Shown here in pieces: positions 18,347 to 27,014 of a stretch of DNA of 64,000 bases. The position numbers were made by a program, and so were the translations under genes. Under the pieces are notes generated by a model. It had not been told where the DNA came from, made no database searches, and worked only from the letters and a program-made list of their open reading frames with translations. The stretch spans positions 1 through 64,000 of the forward strand of contig NZ_VNJI01000024.1 of NCBI RefSeq assembly GCF_007786445.1. The letters are read 5' to 3'. Numbering within the stretch: the stretch's first letter is position 1; every line of letters starts with the position of its first letter. Source of the DNA: Paenibacillus cremeus (lineage in GTDB: Bacteria; Bacillota; Bacilli; Paenibacillales; NBRC-103111).

Positions 18347-20794
18347 ATGAAGGATCTTGAAAGAAAGCTTGAGCTTGCTTTGAGAGAAATAGAACGATTG
18401 AAACAAGAGAATCATCAATTGAAGCATAAGCTTGCTAATTTTTCAAAAGATAAGTTTGAATCAACTAGTTCAATATATCCTCCTGTATCTAATGATACTT
18501 TTATGATAAAGGATGATATCGCCAAGATAGAACCTGAAGAGGGCACCGTCCATAATTACTCTACTCCGAGAGAAAAGATTGCTTTATTTCGGAGTCTATT
18601 TCGTGGTCGTGAAGACGTATATCCAAATAGGTGGGAGAGCAAAACAGGGAAATCGGGGTACTCACCGGCGTGTAAGAACGAATGGTCATTTGTATGTAAG
18701 AAGCCTCAAGTCAAATGTTCAGATTGCTCTCATAGAGAGTTTCTTCCTATAACTGACGACATTATATCTAATCATCTCGATGCAAAGATAAATCGGACTA
18801 TCGGAGTTTACCCGATGCTCGAAGACGAAACGTGCTGGTTTCTAGCCATTGATTTTGATAAAAATAATTGGAAGCAGGATGCTGCTGCTGTTATGGATAC
18901 ATGCAGAAAACTACAGGTGCCTGCTGCATTGGAACGCTCCCGTTCAGGAAATGGGGGGCATATATGGATATTTTTTGACCGGCCACTTGAGGCAAGTTTG
19001 GCTCGGAAATTTGGATCTGTTCTTTTAACCAAGACGATGGAAAACAGATACGAGCTTGGTCTGGATTCCTACGACCGATTATTCCCTAATCAAGATACGC
19101 TGCCGAAAGGGGGCTTCGGCAACTTGATAGCTCTACCTATGCAAGGAGGCCCTCGGAAAGAAGGGAATAGTGTTTTCGTAGACGAGAATTTTACCCCTTA
19201 TGAAGATCAGTGGAGTTTTTTATCTGGTTTAAGGAAAATGACCTTATCTCAGGTTGAGGGCAAAGTACATGAAGTTACAAGGGATGGAAAAGTTCTTAAC
19301 GTCGGTATTTGGGATGAGGTAATGGATGAGGACAAACCATGGGAAAAACAGCAGCTTGACTTTGAGGAAGTACGAGTTGATATCTTACTACCGTCGAAGG
19401 TGCATCTCATCCTTTCAAATATGATATATATTGAGAAGAATGGCTTGTCAGCATGGATGATTAACCAAATCGGGCGGCTTGCATCTTTTCAAAATCCAGA
19501 CTTTTATAAAACTCAAGCTATGCGTTTACCTACGTTTGGAAAACCCCGTGTAATTGGCTGTGCTGAGGATTTTTCTAAACATATTGCGCTGCCTAGAGGT
19601 TGTCTCCAAATGGTTTCAAATTTGTTTGAGAAATATGGTGTGGAATTATCAATTGCTGATGAGAGAAACAAAGGAATAGAAGTGGACGTGAATTTTACTG
19701 GTCAACTTTCAATTCTACAGGATGCCGCGGCTAGGTCGATCCTAGCTCATGACACGGGGATTCTTTCCGCTACAACTGCTTTTGGGAAAACGGTGGTGGG
19801 AGCTTCCATAATCGCTTCTAGAAAAGTGAACACGTTAGTTTTGGTGCATCGCCGTGAGTTAATGGACCAGTGGAAGGAAAGATTAAGTACTTTTCTAGAT
19901 ATAGGTACAAAAAATATTGGTGCTATTGGGGGCGGAAAGGAAAAACGGACGGGTATTATCGATATAGCTGTCATTCAAAGCTTAAACAATAAAGGTCAAA
20001 TTAAGGATTACTTAACGGACTACGGACAGATCATTGTGGACGAGTGTCATCATGTTTCGGCATTTAGTTTTGAACAAGTACTGAAAAAGGCCAATGCCAA
20101 ATATGTCGTTGGTCTGACGGCTACTCCAACACGGCAGGATGGGCAGCAACCTATTGTACTTATGCAGTGCGGTCCTATTCGAACTAGAATTGATGCGAAG
20201 TCTCAAGCTTTTGCAAGAGGATTTGAACATAAAGTATTGCCAAGGTATACATCTTTTCAACTACCTTCTCAAATGGCGAACGCCTCAATACAGACTGTCT
20301 ATCAGTTACTGGTAGATGATGAGAAAAGGAATGAGCTAATATTTGATGATTTGTTAAAGTGTTTAGATCAAGGAAGATCTCCAATTTTATTGGCAGAGCG
20401 AACAGCTCATGTTGAATATTTCGAAAAGAAACTGGAAAAGTTCGCGAAAAACGTGATTGTATTACGTGGGGGGATGGGTAAAAAGCAGCGAGAGGCACTC
20501 CGGCAGCGGATAGCAAGCATACCTGATACGGAAGAGCGAGTCTTTATAGCTACCGGCAAATTGATTGGAGAGGGTTTCGACGATGCTAGGCTAGATACGT
20601 TATTTTTAGTTCATCCGATCTCTTGGAAAGGGAGCTTGCAGCAATACGCAGGGAGATTACACCGATCACATGTAAACAAACAAGATGTGCAGATTTATGA
20701 TTATGTCGATATCCAGGTGCCACTTCTCATGAGCATGTATAGGAAGAGAGTAAAGGGCTATCGTGGCATGGGATATAGCGGTATGGAATTGTAA
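18347..20794 (+). CDS. Primase-helicase of the TOTE conflict-system type
   Basis: An 815-residue protein. Residues 1-35 are a coiled coil. Residues 70-320 form an archaeo-eukaryotic-type primase domain: Cys-rich knuckle CKKPQVKCSDCSHREFLPI, catalytic acidic pair in LAIDFDKNNW, and SRSGNGGHIWIFF. The second half is a superfamily 2 helicase: Walker A-like TTAFGKTVVGA, DECHH box in IIVDECHHVSAF, GLTATPTRQDG, and motif VI QYAGRLHRSH. The arrangement matches the family named TOTE conflict-system primase-helicase. The ATG at 18347 has CCGGAGG eight bases upstream. Proteins of this type are thought to act in defence or mobile-element conflicts on DNA or RNA; the exact target is unknown. Confidence 0.87.
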   Translation: MKDLERKLELALREIERLKQENHQLKHKLANFSKDKFESTSSIYPPVSNDTFMIKDDIAKIEPEEGTVHNYSTPREKIALFRSLFRGREDVYPNRWESKTGKSGYSPACKNEWSFVCKKPQVKCSDCSHREFLPITDDIISNHLDAKINRTIGVYPMLEDETCWFLAIDFDKNNWKQDAAAVMDTCRKLQVPAALERSRSGNGGHIWIFFDRPLEASLARKFGSVLLTKTMENRYELGLDSYDRLFPNQDTLPKGGFGNLIALPMQGGPRKEGNSVFVDENFTPYEDQWSFLSGLRKMTLSQVEGKVHEVTRDGKVLNVGIWDEVMDEDKPWEKQQLDFEEVRVDILLPSKVHLILSNMIYIEKNGLSAWMINQIGRLASFQNPDFYKTQAMRLPTFGKPRVIGCAEDFSKHIALPRGCLQMVSNLFEKYGVELSIADERNKGIEVDVNFTGQLSILQDAAARSILAHDTGILSATTAFGKTVVGASIIASRKVNTLVLVHRRELMDQWKERLSTFLDIGTKNIGAIGGGKEKRTGIIDIAVIQSLNNKGQIKDYLTDYGQIIVDECHHVSAFSFEQVLKKANAKYVVGLTATPTRQDGQQPIVLMQCGPIRTRIDAKSQAFARGFEHKVLPRYTSFQLPSQMANASIQTVYQLLVDDEKRNELIFDDLLKCLDQGRSPILLAERTAHVEYFEKKLEKFAKNVIVLRGGMGKKQREALRQRIASIPDTEERVFIATGKLIGEGFDDARLDTLFLVHPISWKGSLQQYAGRLHRSHVNKQDVQIYDYVDIQVPLLMSMYRKRVKGYRGMGYSGMEL

Positions 20795-20837
20795 AGGGGC
20801 AGAATAATTTTCATATATGAAAGGGAAGAGATTCAAT

Positions 20838-21398
20838 ATGACCAAGCTTTCACTTCCAGAGCTTAAAAAGCAATTAAAAACGTATAAAGCTGAAGAGCTA
20901 GTCTCCATTATTATCGATTGTTATAAATCTAGTGCGGAAGTAAAGAAATACATTCACATGATGCTGGAGCCTGAAAGTACGGAAAATCAGTTGTTTGATG
21001 AAGCAAAGAAGAAAATATTGAACCAGTTTTATCCTAATCGCGGTGAACCCAAGATTAAATTGGCGGAAGCTAAGAAGGCAATTTCCGAGTTCACCAAGCT
21101 TAGCAATAATCTAGCCAGAACGATAGAATTAATGATTTATTACGTAGAGTTGGGGGTGGAGTTTACTAACGATTATGGTGATATGTATGAATCATATTAT
21201 TATAGTATGGCTTCCATGTATCAAAATGTTTTAAATAAAATTAATGATAGCGGCAGCGGTTTATATCATGTATTTCAGGATAGGCTAAGGGCAATTGTTC
21301 GAAATACGAGAGGGGTTGGTTGGGGATTTCATGATCAACTAGCTGATTTGTTTTACAATTTTGCCGTAGTGTATGAGGAAGATCCAGAGGTGGGTTAA
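20838..21398 (+). CDS. DUF6155-like protein, function unknown
   Basis: A 186-residue, helical, highly charged protein starting MTKLSLPELKKQLKTYKAEELVSIIIDCYK. The pattern (a short helix-rich start, then KKYIHMMLEPES, a central KKAISEFTKL and a C-terminal FHDQLADLFYNFAVVYEED) agrees with what I recall of the DUF6155 family, which has no known function. It begins 43 bases after the primase-helicase gene on the same strand, so the two are probably cotranscribed. The ATG at 20838 is preferred to the one at 20817 because it gives the family-typical start. Confidence 0.65.
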   Translation: MTKLSLPELKKQLKTYKAEELVSIIIDCYKSSAEVKKYIHMMLEPESTENQLFDEAKKKILNQFYPNRGEPKIKLAEAKKAISEFTKLSNNLARTIELMIYYVELGVEFTNDYGDMYESYYYSMASMYQNVLNKINDSGSGLYHVFQDRLRAIVRNTRGVGWGFHDQLADLFYNFAVVYEEDPEVG

Positions 21399-21411
21399 CT
21401 CGAACATATCA

Positions 21412-21446
21412 GAGCACTGGGTTCCCATTAACAGTGCTCATTTATA
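21412..21446 (+). terminator. Probable terminator
   Basis: GAGCACTG (21412-21419) pairs with CAGTGCTC (21432-21439), followed by ATTTATATT. It separates the DUF6155-like gene from the MazG-like gene. Confidence 0.6.
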
Positions 21447-21518
21447 TTACCCTGTTTTAGCTAATCCAGAATTTAATATTGAGATCTACAACTTAATATA
21501 ATAGAGCGGAGCGTACTC

Positions 21519-21845
21519 ATGCCTACTTACAACAAATTAGTTCGAGATCTAATCCCGGAAATAATTGCACGGGAAGGAAAAACCTATAACACTCGGATCC
21601 TAGATGAGTTCGAATATCGCCTCGAACTTCGTACTAAATTAGCTGAAGAGCTAAATGAATATCTTGAGGCTGTCGATAACACCAGTGCAATGGAGGAATT
21701 ATCCGACATACTCGAATTACTTCATGCATTGACAGCTATACATGGCTCGACAGTCGAGCAACTTGAACTGATTCGCTCAACTAAAGCGGTGAAGCGGGGA
21801 GGGTTTAAGGAAAGAATCTTCTTGATTGATGTTCAAGATACGTGA
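21519..21845 (+). CDS. MazG-like nucleotide pyrophosphohydrolase
   Basis: A 108-residue all-helical protein of the phosphoribosyl-ATP pyrophosphohydrolase/MazG superfamily. It starts YNKLVRDLIPEII and has the metal-binding acidic patch KLAEELNEYLE followed by AMEELSDILELLHAL, with the E-E-L-x-D spacing of this group, and ends with the conserved KRGGFKERIFL. Such small proteins hydrolyse nucleoside triphosphates or related nucleotides and are often encoded beside defence or mobile genes, as here. The ATG has AGAGCGGAG upstream. Confidence 0.85.
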   Translation: MPTYNKLVRDLIPEIIAREGKTYNTRILDEFEYRLELRTKLAEELNEYLEAVDNTSAMEELSDILELLHALTAIHGSTVEQLELIRSTKAVKRGGFKERIFLIDVQDT

Positions 21846-22038
21846 ATGTTATTACTGTAATGTTTAGCCCAAAGGGATTTATTACGCGAAGTAAAGAGGA
21901 CTAAAGGAGCAACTCTAAATTTAATTTAATATTGTCCATAAAAGAGGGATTCTGGTATTTTTGTAGAAAAATAATATTACACCTCAGATCCAAGGACAAA
22001 AAGTGTTAACTTCGATTTCCGCCATATTCTAAATGAAG

Positions 22039-22082
22039 GACGCGTTAATGTTCTGTAAAGGGGCATTAATACGCGTCTTTTT
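22039..22082 (+). terminator. Rho-independent terminator
   Basis: GACGCGTTAATG pairs with CATTAATACGCGTC with two unpaired bases, followed by TTTTTTA. It lies about 190 bases after the MazG-like gene and could serve it. Confidence 0.7.
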
Positions 22083-22202
22083 TATGCTTTAATTATTGAA
22101 TTTCAGTTAGAGTGGAACCAAGATAAGGGATCACTTGGTATAAGAGCTGAGTCGAATTAGAATTGCAATGTGCAAATTTTAATATAAAAGTGGAGGCATG
22201 CA

Positions 22203-22319
22203 ATGAACTATTTCCTGGGAATTATTACACTTATTTTTGTTATCATCGGTGTGTATCTGATATTGAAACGAAAATTCTCCAATGATTCGGGATCGAATGT
22301 TACTGATTCGTTATCTTGA
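22203..22319 (+). CDS. Small single-span membrane protein, 38 residues
   Basis: ATG at 22203 follows GGAGG (22192-22196) by six bases, an ideal spacing. The peptide MNYFLGIITLIFVIIGVYLI forms one hydrophobic helix, followed by a basic KRKF and a polar tail. Nothing else in this stretch explains the ribosome site. The function is unknown; its stop lies 22 bases before the transposon end at 22341, so the neighbourhood may once have been longer. Confidence 0.6.
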   Translation: MNYFLGIITLIFVIIGVYLILKRKFSNDSGSNVTDSLS

Positions 22320-22424
22320 CCCGAAATTGACGAAGACTACTGTCAGATGGTTGACCGTTGATCTGACCGTTAGGGATATAGCAACGGGAAGACAGAGATG
22401 TAATATCTCTACTTCCCGAACATT

Positions 22425-22649
22425 TCAGATCTCTACTTGATAGGTGTCCTTCTTTCTTAAATTAAACCGAGCTTCTCGCATTATCACGTACCAGTCCCGA
22501 TCTAACTCGATCCTACACGGTATCCCTTTGTCACCTATGCGTATTTCTAACCACTCACCGCAATTGAGCTCGTATAACCATCCATTTATATGGACCTCCC
22601 AGCGTCCCGACGCACGACTATACATCATTGTTCTCCACTGGCGTTTCAT
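22425..22649 (-). CDS. DUF5348-like small protein of the transposon
   Basis: A 74-residue protein with MMYSRASGRWEVHINGWLYELNCGEWLEI and later GIPCRIELDRDWYVIMREARFNLRK, matching my memory of DUF5348. It is probably a small beta-rich protein; its role is unknown. It overlaps the ATPase gene by four bases and is the last gene in the transposon, so it is translated with the ATPase. Confidence 0.75.
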   Translation of the reverse strand: MKRQWRTMMYSRASGRWEVHINGWLYELNCGEWLEIRIGDKGIPCRIELDRDWYVIMREARFNLRKKDTYQVEI

Positions 22650-23452
22650 AGCAACTCACCTTGTATGACGTGTTTCACCATATGATCGTCAATAATACGA
22701 CGTCTGTTCTGTGCACCATAAATAAGGCTGTGGGTACACACTTTGTTGATGAGCCGAGCGGACCCGCTGGAGAAGCGGTAAATTTCATCGACAGCTCCAT
22801 CAGAGAAGATATCGTGCTGGACGCCGGCATATGCGAGATGACGCTTTATGTATGCTCCGGACTGTGCCCGGTCAAGATGTGGCAACTTGCACTGCAGGTC
22901 GATTCGTTGGCGAATAGCGGCGTAAGCTTGCAGACGAAGTCTGTCCCAGAGTTCGCTTTGTCCAACCAGGATAAGTGCCATGGGACTTTGCGCGTCCATC
23001 TTGAAGTTCAGCAGGAACCGTACTTCTTCGAGCATTTCTCGATCTAGCAGATGGGCCTCGTCCACGACCACAACCGGTTGAAGCTGATAAATTCCACGCA
23101 TAAGCTCAATCTCTCGGTGCAACTGTCGCTTGGCGTCCCCACGGTAGAACTTCGACTCGCAACCGAGTTGCTCGAGCATTCCTTTATAGAAGTGGCGAGG
23201 TGTGAGTTTGGAGTCTGACAGGTACAGAATCTTATACTTTGCTGCATCTAGCGCCGTTGTAAACCGGCGAATCGTTGTCGTTTTTCCTGTTCCACAATCA
23301 CCGGTGATAACGGCAAAGAGTTGACGCTCCGCGGCATATTCCAGCCTGCCCAGTGTTTCTTCCAACATAACGGATTCGTAGAGTTCTTCAGTAGGGATAT
23401 CCCGTGAAAACGGTGTGCGACCAAGCTCATAGAACGATTCAAACATCTGCAT
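22646..23452 (-). CDS. ExeA/TniB-type AAA+ ATPase of the transposon
   Basis: A 268-residue AAA+ ATPase. The start FYELGRTPFSRDIP is typical of ExeA-like ATPases. Walker A is TGDCGTGKTTTI near residue 53, Walker B is PVVVVDEAHLL near 128, and a sensor region VGQSELWDRL lies near 165. In transposons such as Mu and Tn552 relatives, these ATPases bind target DNA and activate the transposase. It overlaps the upstream transposase gene by 14 bases, so the two are translationally coupled. Confidence 0.9.
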   Translation of the reverse strand: MQMFESFYELGRTPFSRDIPTEELYESVMLEETLGRLEYAAERQLFAVITGDCGTGKTTTIRRFTTALDAAKYKILYLSDSKLTPRHFYKGMLEQLGCESKFYRGDAKRQLHREIELMRGIYQLQPVVVVDEAHLLDREMLEEVRFLLNFKMDAQSPMALILVGQSELWDRLRLQAYAAIRQRIDLQCKLPHLDRAQSGAYIKRHLAYAGVQHDIFSDGAVDEIYRFSSGSARLINKVCTHSLIYGAQNRRRIIDDHMVKHVIQGELL

Positions 23453-24791
23453 TCACCTCTTTCGGGACTGACCGGTAGGAGACGGCAGGGGCTTGCAGTT
23501 CTTGGCGTTCTTGATGTTTCTGATTGGCTCCCCTCAGAAGACGTGAGGTGTCCACCGGTTCTTTTTGTATATGTTCCGGCAACGTCGGACGCTTCCCGGA
23601 TCGTTCGCCAATGACTAGCTCTCGGGCCTTCCAGGGGGAATGTCCCTCGTATTCGATCGTCACCTCTATAATGTCGGCGGGATCATAGACCACTTGAACC
23701 GTTCGTCCGATAAACAGGATTCCAACCTCGTATTTCTTGCCCATGAAGCTAATGCAGCCGGCCTTGTCAACCTTCCGATTTTCACAGTGGAGAAACGCGT
23801 TTGCGAGAATCTCCGGCTTCACGAAGCGTAGAATTTTCGTATCGCTCCGAAATACCGTCTCCGGGCTCTTCTCCTCTAAAGCAGAGTGTGGTTTGTTCTG
23901 ATGGCATTCCGAAAGCCATACCTGAAACCATGCGTTCAGTTGATCCAGTGATTGCGGCTTCTCGAGTTGAACCTCATTCAGAAATCCTTGCACGATACCG
24001 TTTAATCGCTCTACTTTGCCTTTAGATTCGGGCGAATAGGGCTTGGCAAAAAGAAGACGGATGCCCAGCTTGGAGCATGCTCGATTCATCCATTTTGTTC
24101 GATACTGTTTCCCATTGTCGAAGTAAACGGCTTCCGGAACCCCGTATTTTTCGATAGCTTTGCGGAAACAATCTTCGACGATGGCCTGCTCGAGTGACTC
24201 GTAGAACGCCCCGTGAAGCACGAAACGCGTTGCGTCATCCACGAATAGTACTAGATAAACCTGCTTGCTCACACCATCCGGTCCAATGGGTAGAAAGGGG
24301 CCATATTTGATGTCGCTCTGCCACATACCATTACGGTGACGTTTTTGAAAGCGTCGGGCAGCCACGCCGCTACTTGCATACATCCGCATCTGCCTGGAGC
24401 TATACCCACGCGCTGCAAGTTTTTCTTGTAGAGTGCTACGTTTGAGTTGCCCACGCCGGGCTTTTCCTTCCCATTCAAGGATCTGTATAATTTGGCTCAC
24501 ACTGCGACTAGGAACTTCACGTCGTAGGAGGACCGCCTCTTCCAGCAGCTCCACCGGGATAGCATCTGTCGTAGATTTTTTAGCTTTGGCCTTCGGTCTG
24601 AGCCCGCTGAATCCATCTTGCCGATACTGTGCCAAATACCGTCGCAAGGTTCGCTCGGACAAGCCCGTCTGCTCACAAATTGCCGCTTTAATTTGACTGG
24701 CCTTAGCTGAATCCAATCCAGCGGCCAAAAGCGGCGACAACAACTGCATTCGCAACACTGCAATTTCTTCCGCTTTTCGCTGATCTTTCAA
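23439..24791 (-). CDS. DDE transposase (Mu/IS481-like integrase core)
   Basis: A 450-residue transposase. An N-terminal helix-turn-helix (TGLSERTLRRYLAQY) binds the ends. The integrase core has the three acidic residues in SDIKYG, EAVYFDNGKQY and SKGKVERLN, all intact, so the enzyme should be active. The C-terminal part (GKKYEVGILFIGRTVQVVYDP) is the beta-barrel seen in Mu-type transposases. It heads the transposase-ATPase pair of the element. Confidence 0.93.
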   Translation of the reverse strand: MKDQRKAEEIAVLRMQLLSPLLAAGLDSAKASQIKAAICEQTGLSERTLRRYLAQYRQDGFSGLRPKAKAKKSTTDAIPVELLEEAVLLRREVPSRSVSQIIQILEWEGKARRGQLKRSTLQEKLAARGYSSRQMRMYASSGVAARRFQKRHRNGMWQSDIKYGPFLPIGPDGVSKQVYLVLFVDDATRFVLHGAFYESLEQAIVEDCFRKAIEKYGVPEAVYFDNGKQYRTKWMNRACSKLGIRLLFAKPYSPESKGKVERLNGIVQGFLNEVQLEKPQSLDQLNAWFQVWLSECHQNKPHSALEEKSPETVFRSDTKILRFVKPEILANAFLHCENRKVDKAGCISFMGKKYEVGILFIGRTVQVVYDPADIIEVTIEYEGHSPWKARELVIGERSGKRPTLPEHIQKEPVDTSRLLRGANQKHQERQELQAPAVSYRSVPKEVNADV

Positions 24792-24827
24792 TGCTCATGC
24801 CTCCATTTTTATAGGGTTAACATGAGT

Positions 24828-25364
24828 CTAGCTCAGAGGGGCGCGGACAGGAATGCAGAACGGGTCTGTTACCCAAACATTTGAATTGGCAATGGGGCGG
24901 ACAACTCTGGCCAGCCATCCGACGGCGTTGCCGACGAACCGTCCAAGGTAATGGAGTGCGGACTGGGAAGGAGTAGACGAATTCCTCACAGGCAAGTTGA
25001 AACGAATGGCGATGGATTGCAAACAGCCTGCTGCATACACGACCCAGGCGAAGAACCAACTCTTCCACCGGTAGATGGTAGATTCATCTGCTGCAACGTC
25101 CGTACGCTCCGGCTCCGATAATACACCTTCGATGCTTTCTGCAGCATAGCGTTTATATGGAACGAGAAGATCCGGTAATTCATGATGGATTCTCTCACAC
25201 GCCTCGCAGTGAAGGCGACGAATGATGAGTTTTGCCCTTTCTCCACAACCTTTGTACCACACCCGTCGGCGGCTCCCTGCAACATTTAATTCGCCTCCAC
25301 AGCACGGGCATGGAACAATTTCCGCACTCCTAACAAAAAACGCCGGTTTCTTGCTCCTTCTCAT
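24828..25364 (-). CDS. DUF6431-like zinc-finger protein of the transposon
   Basis: About 178 residues, read from the ATG at 25364 (MRRSKKPAFF). It has a zinc-ribbon CPCCGGEL, then LIIRRLHCEACERIHHELPDLLVPYKRY, which is like DUF6431 as I recall it, and a helix-turn-helix-like DESTIYRWKSWF. The longer open frame reaches 25631, but that part crosses the element end at 25509 and is not like the family, so I use the inner start; the start is uncertain. It probably acts in end recognition or target choice. Confidence 0.7.
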   Translation of the reverse strand: MRRSKKPAFFVRSAEIVPCPCCGGELNVAGSRRRVWYKGCGERAKLIIRRLHCEACERIHHELPDLLVPYKRYAAESIEGVLSEPERTDVAADESTIYRWKSWFFAWVVYAAGCLQSIAIRFNLPVRNSSTPSQSALHYLGRFVGNAVGWLARVVRPIANSNVWVTDPFCIPVRAPLS

Positions 25365-25518
25365 CCAGCGTAAACTTTGATACAATGACCATGTGTAGGT
25401 GGAAGACGTCTCCTGTGATACTGTTCCCGCAGTACCACATCTAAATGGAGGCGTCTTTTTCCTTTCTTGAATTGAATATCTGGTCATTATATCGGTCAGT
25501 ATTCGGACAGGCATTAGC

Positions 25519-25773
25519 GTCAGCATTAGGACTTTATGGATTAGCGGAAACATAGAGGCAGAAGTTGTGCGAAAGGTATTTACACAAAGAAAGGACGGAA
25601 AGACTCTACAGGCTATCGCAGATTTTCTCAACTACAATAATACGCCCACTAAGCGAGGTGGCAAATGGAGTAAGGTTCACATCAAGGATATGTTAGAACG
25701 TGTGGAAATCTACAAGGGAAAGTACAAGCATGGTAATGTTATTACTGACGGTCAACACGAAGCCATCCTTTAA
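25519..25773 (+). pseudogene. C-terminal fragment of a serine recombinase
   Basis: The frame reads IEAEVVRKVFTQRKDGKTLQ, then GGKWSKVHIKDMLER and KYKHGNVITDGQHEAIL before the stop. This is the recombinase-domain tail of a large-type serine recombinase. The catalytic resolvase domain is missing; the transposon end lies just upstream at 25509. It is probably the 3-prime remnant of a recombinase gene cut by the transposon or by later deletion. Confidence 0.85.
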
Positions 25774-26073
25774 TGGGGATGGTTTTGGTATTTAAAGGCA
25801 CCTTCTTTTGGTGGGGGGATAATTTACATCCTTGTGTTTTAATTGAATAAAGCGAAGGGGCCATAGGTCTTTAACTTTCATCGCGCTGATAATGGTAAAT
25901 CGCTATGTATATGGGGAAGGCATTGTTAAGTAATATTTAGATACAAGACGTATCGCTCATTGGTAATATGTAAATATAAGTTTCCAAAATATAAGAATAT
26001 CAAAGAGCGTATTATTTTTTTGTGACGGTCGTTGTTTTAGCAGTTACATTTACTCGAATTCCAAGGCGTTTAA
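25774..26073. other. Gap with a possible minus-strand gene tail
   Basis: Nothing intact is seen. On the minus strand, 26099 to 26012 reads VALLSIFKRLGIRVNV, then TAKTTTVTKK and a stop, which looks like the end of a lost gene whose front was replaced by the barstar-like fragment. Its joint with the next feature lies near 26090-26100. Confidence 0.35.
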
Positions 26074-26397
26074 AAATGGACAAAAGGGCAACTTCCAAGC
26101 TATTATGGGAGAAATTTGGATGCCTTTAATGATTGCCTTTCAGACATAGTTCCAGATAATGAAGGCTTCGTATTGGTCTTCAAAAATTTTGATAAGTTCA
26201 ATGCCAGATGCAAGGATATGGCATATCATTTGTTAGACATTATACAGGGTAATTCATGGAGGTTACTTGTAGGTAGTCAAAAAAAGCTAATAGCTTTTTT
26301 ACATTCAAATGACCCACATTTGGATATTCAATCTGTAGGAGCATTGCGTGTTCTTTGGAATAACGAAGAATGGCTAAATAAGAGCAGAGGACTTTAA
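26074..26397 (+). pseudogene. Barstar-like immunity protein fragment
   Basis: From 26092 the frame reads LPSYYGRNLDAFNDCLSDIVPDNEG, then FVLVFKNFDKF and FLHSND, typical of barstar-family inhibitors (normally about 90-140 residues). An in-frame TAA at 26071 and the lack of any start remove the N-terminus; a TTG at 26116 is the first possible start. Barstar-like proteins neutralise secreted or contact-dependent ribonucleases. This copy is the donor of several pieces in the mosaic at 29.0-29.2 kb. Confidence 0.75.
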
Positions 26398-26471
26398 TGA
26401 AAGCACGATTTTATTAAGATAACTGGCAATTACCCCCACACGAAGTATGTTATTTGGAAGAGGGAAATGTG

Positions 26472-26849
26472 ATGAAATATTTTGAATACCTCGAAGCTAA
26501 TAAGAAAAATTTAGTCGAACAGTTAGAACGTATTCTTACGTTGTATCAAGTTCAGCCAGTTGGCAACGGGTATATTGATTGTATTGTAATGAGGGATAAT
26601 TTGAAGCAGTTTATTCAAGAGATAACTGCTTTAGGGGTACTTATCAGCGATGTCTCTTGGTGGTGTTATGTTGAGCCATTAAACTCTACAGGATGCCCAC
26701 ATGGTATGGGAGGTCCAAAGTCTGATTATTATGATGGTTGGTTCAGTAAGTTGCAGAATGATTTGTATGAAGCAGATAAGGAAAAAGTAAATTCACTTAT
26801 GAATTTTTTTGATAAACGATTGGTAAACTCAACCAATTCCAGACATTAG
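26472..26849 (+). CDS. Hypothetical protein, possibly an immunity protein
   Basis: A protein of about 125 residues starting MKYFEYLEANKKNLVEQLERIL, with VSWWCYVEPLNSTGCPHGMGGPK in the middle. I do not recognise the family for certain. Its place between a barstar-like fragment and a DUF6881-like gene suggests one of a set of small immunity genes. AGAGGG lies eight bases before the ATG. Its last ten residues may be a foreign tail, because a different coding frame (TLEDIENALKEPFRYTPTDY) begins at the same place. Confidence 0.55.
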   Translation: MKYFEYLEANKKNLVEQLERILTLYQVQPVGNGYIDCIVMRDNLKQFIQEITALGVLISDVSWWCYVEPLNSTGCPHGMGGPKSDYYDGWFSKLQNDLYEADKEKVNSLMNFFDKRLVNSTNSRH

Positions 26850-26983
26850 AAGATATCGAAAACGCACTTAAAGAGCCTTTCAGATATACTCCTACTGACT
26901 ATATCGAAGGGAATAAGTGTGTTATGACAGGGATTTGGTTGCTTGTTGTCCAGATGACTGGAAGCGGTATTAAAACAAGATGA
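26840..26983 (+). pseudogene. Gene fragment, unassigned
   Basis: In a frame shifted from the preceding gene the sequence reads FQTLEDIENALKEPFRYT, then PTDYIEGNKCVMTG, and stops near 26983. It has protein-like composition but no start codon, so it is a piece of another small gene fused to the end of the previous one. I do not know the family. Confidence 0.4.
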
Positions 26984-27014
26984 AAGAGCAATTTCATTGA
27001 AGGGAAGCATATTG

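Larger units (their letters stand above)
22341..25509. mobile_element. Four-gene DDE transposon (transposase, AAA+ ATPase, two accessory genes)
   Basis: All four genes are on the minus strand: DUF6431-like, Mu/IS481-like DDE transposase, ExeA-type ATPase, DUF5348-like. The ends are imperfect inverted repeats starting TGTC: left TGTCAGATGGTTGACCG at 22341, and right, read inward from 25509, TGTCCGAATACTGACCG. Each end has a second TGACC copy about 13 bases further in, like binding sites of TnsB/Mu-type transposases. No target-site duplication is seen (flanks ACTAC and GGCAT), so one side may have rearranged. The right end abuts a serine recombinase fragment. Confidence 0.7.

Noticed and set aside
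24828-25631. Full-length reading of the DUF6431-like gene from 25631
   Set aside because: The extra 89 residues cross the transposon end at 25509 and are unlike the family, so the inner start was used.
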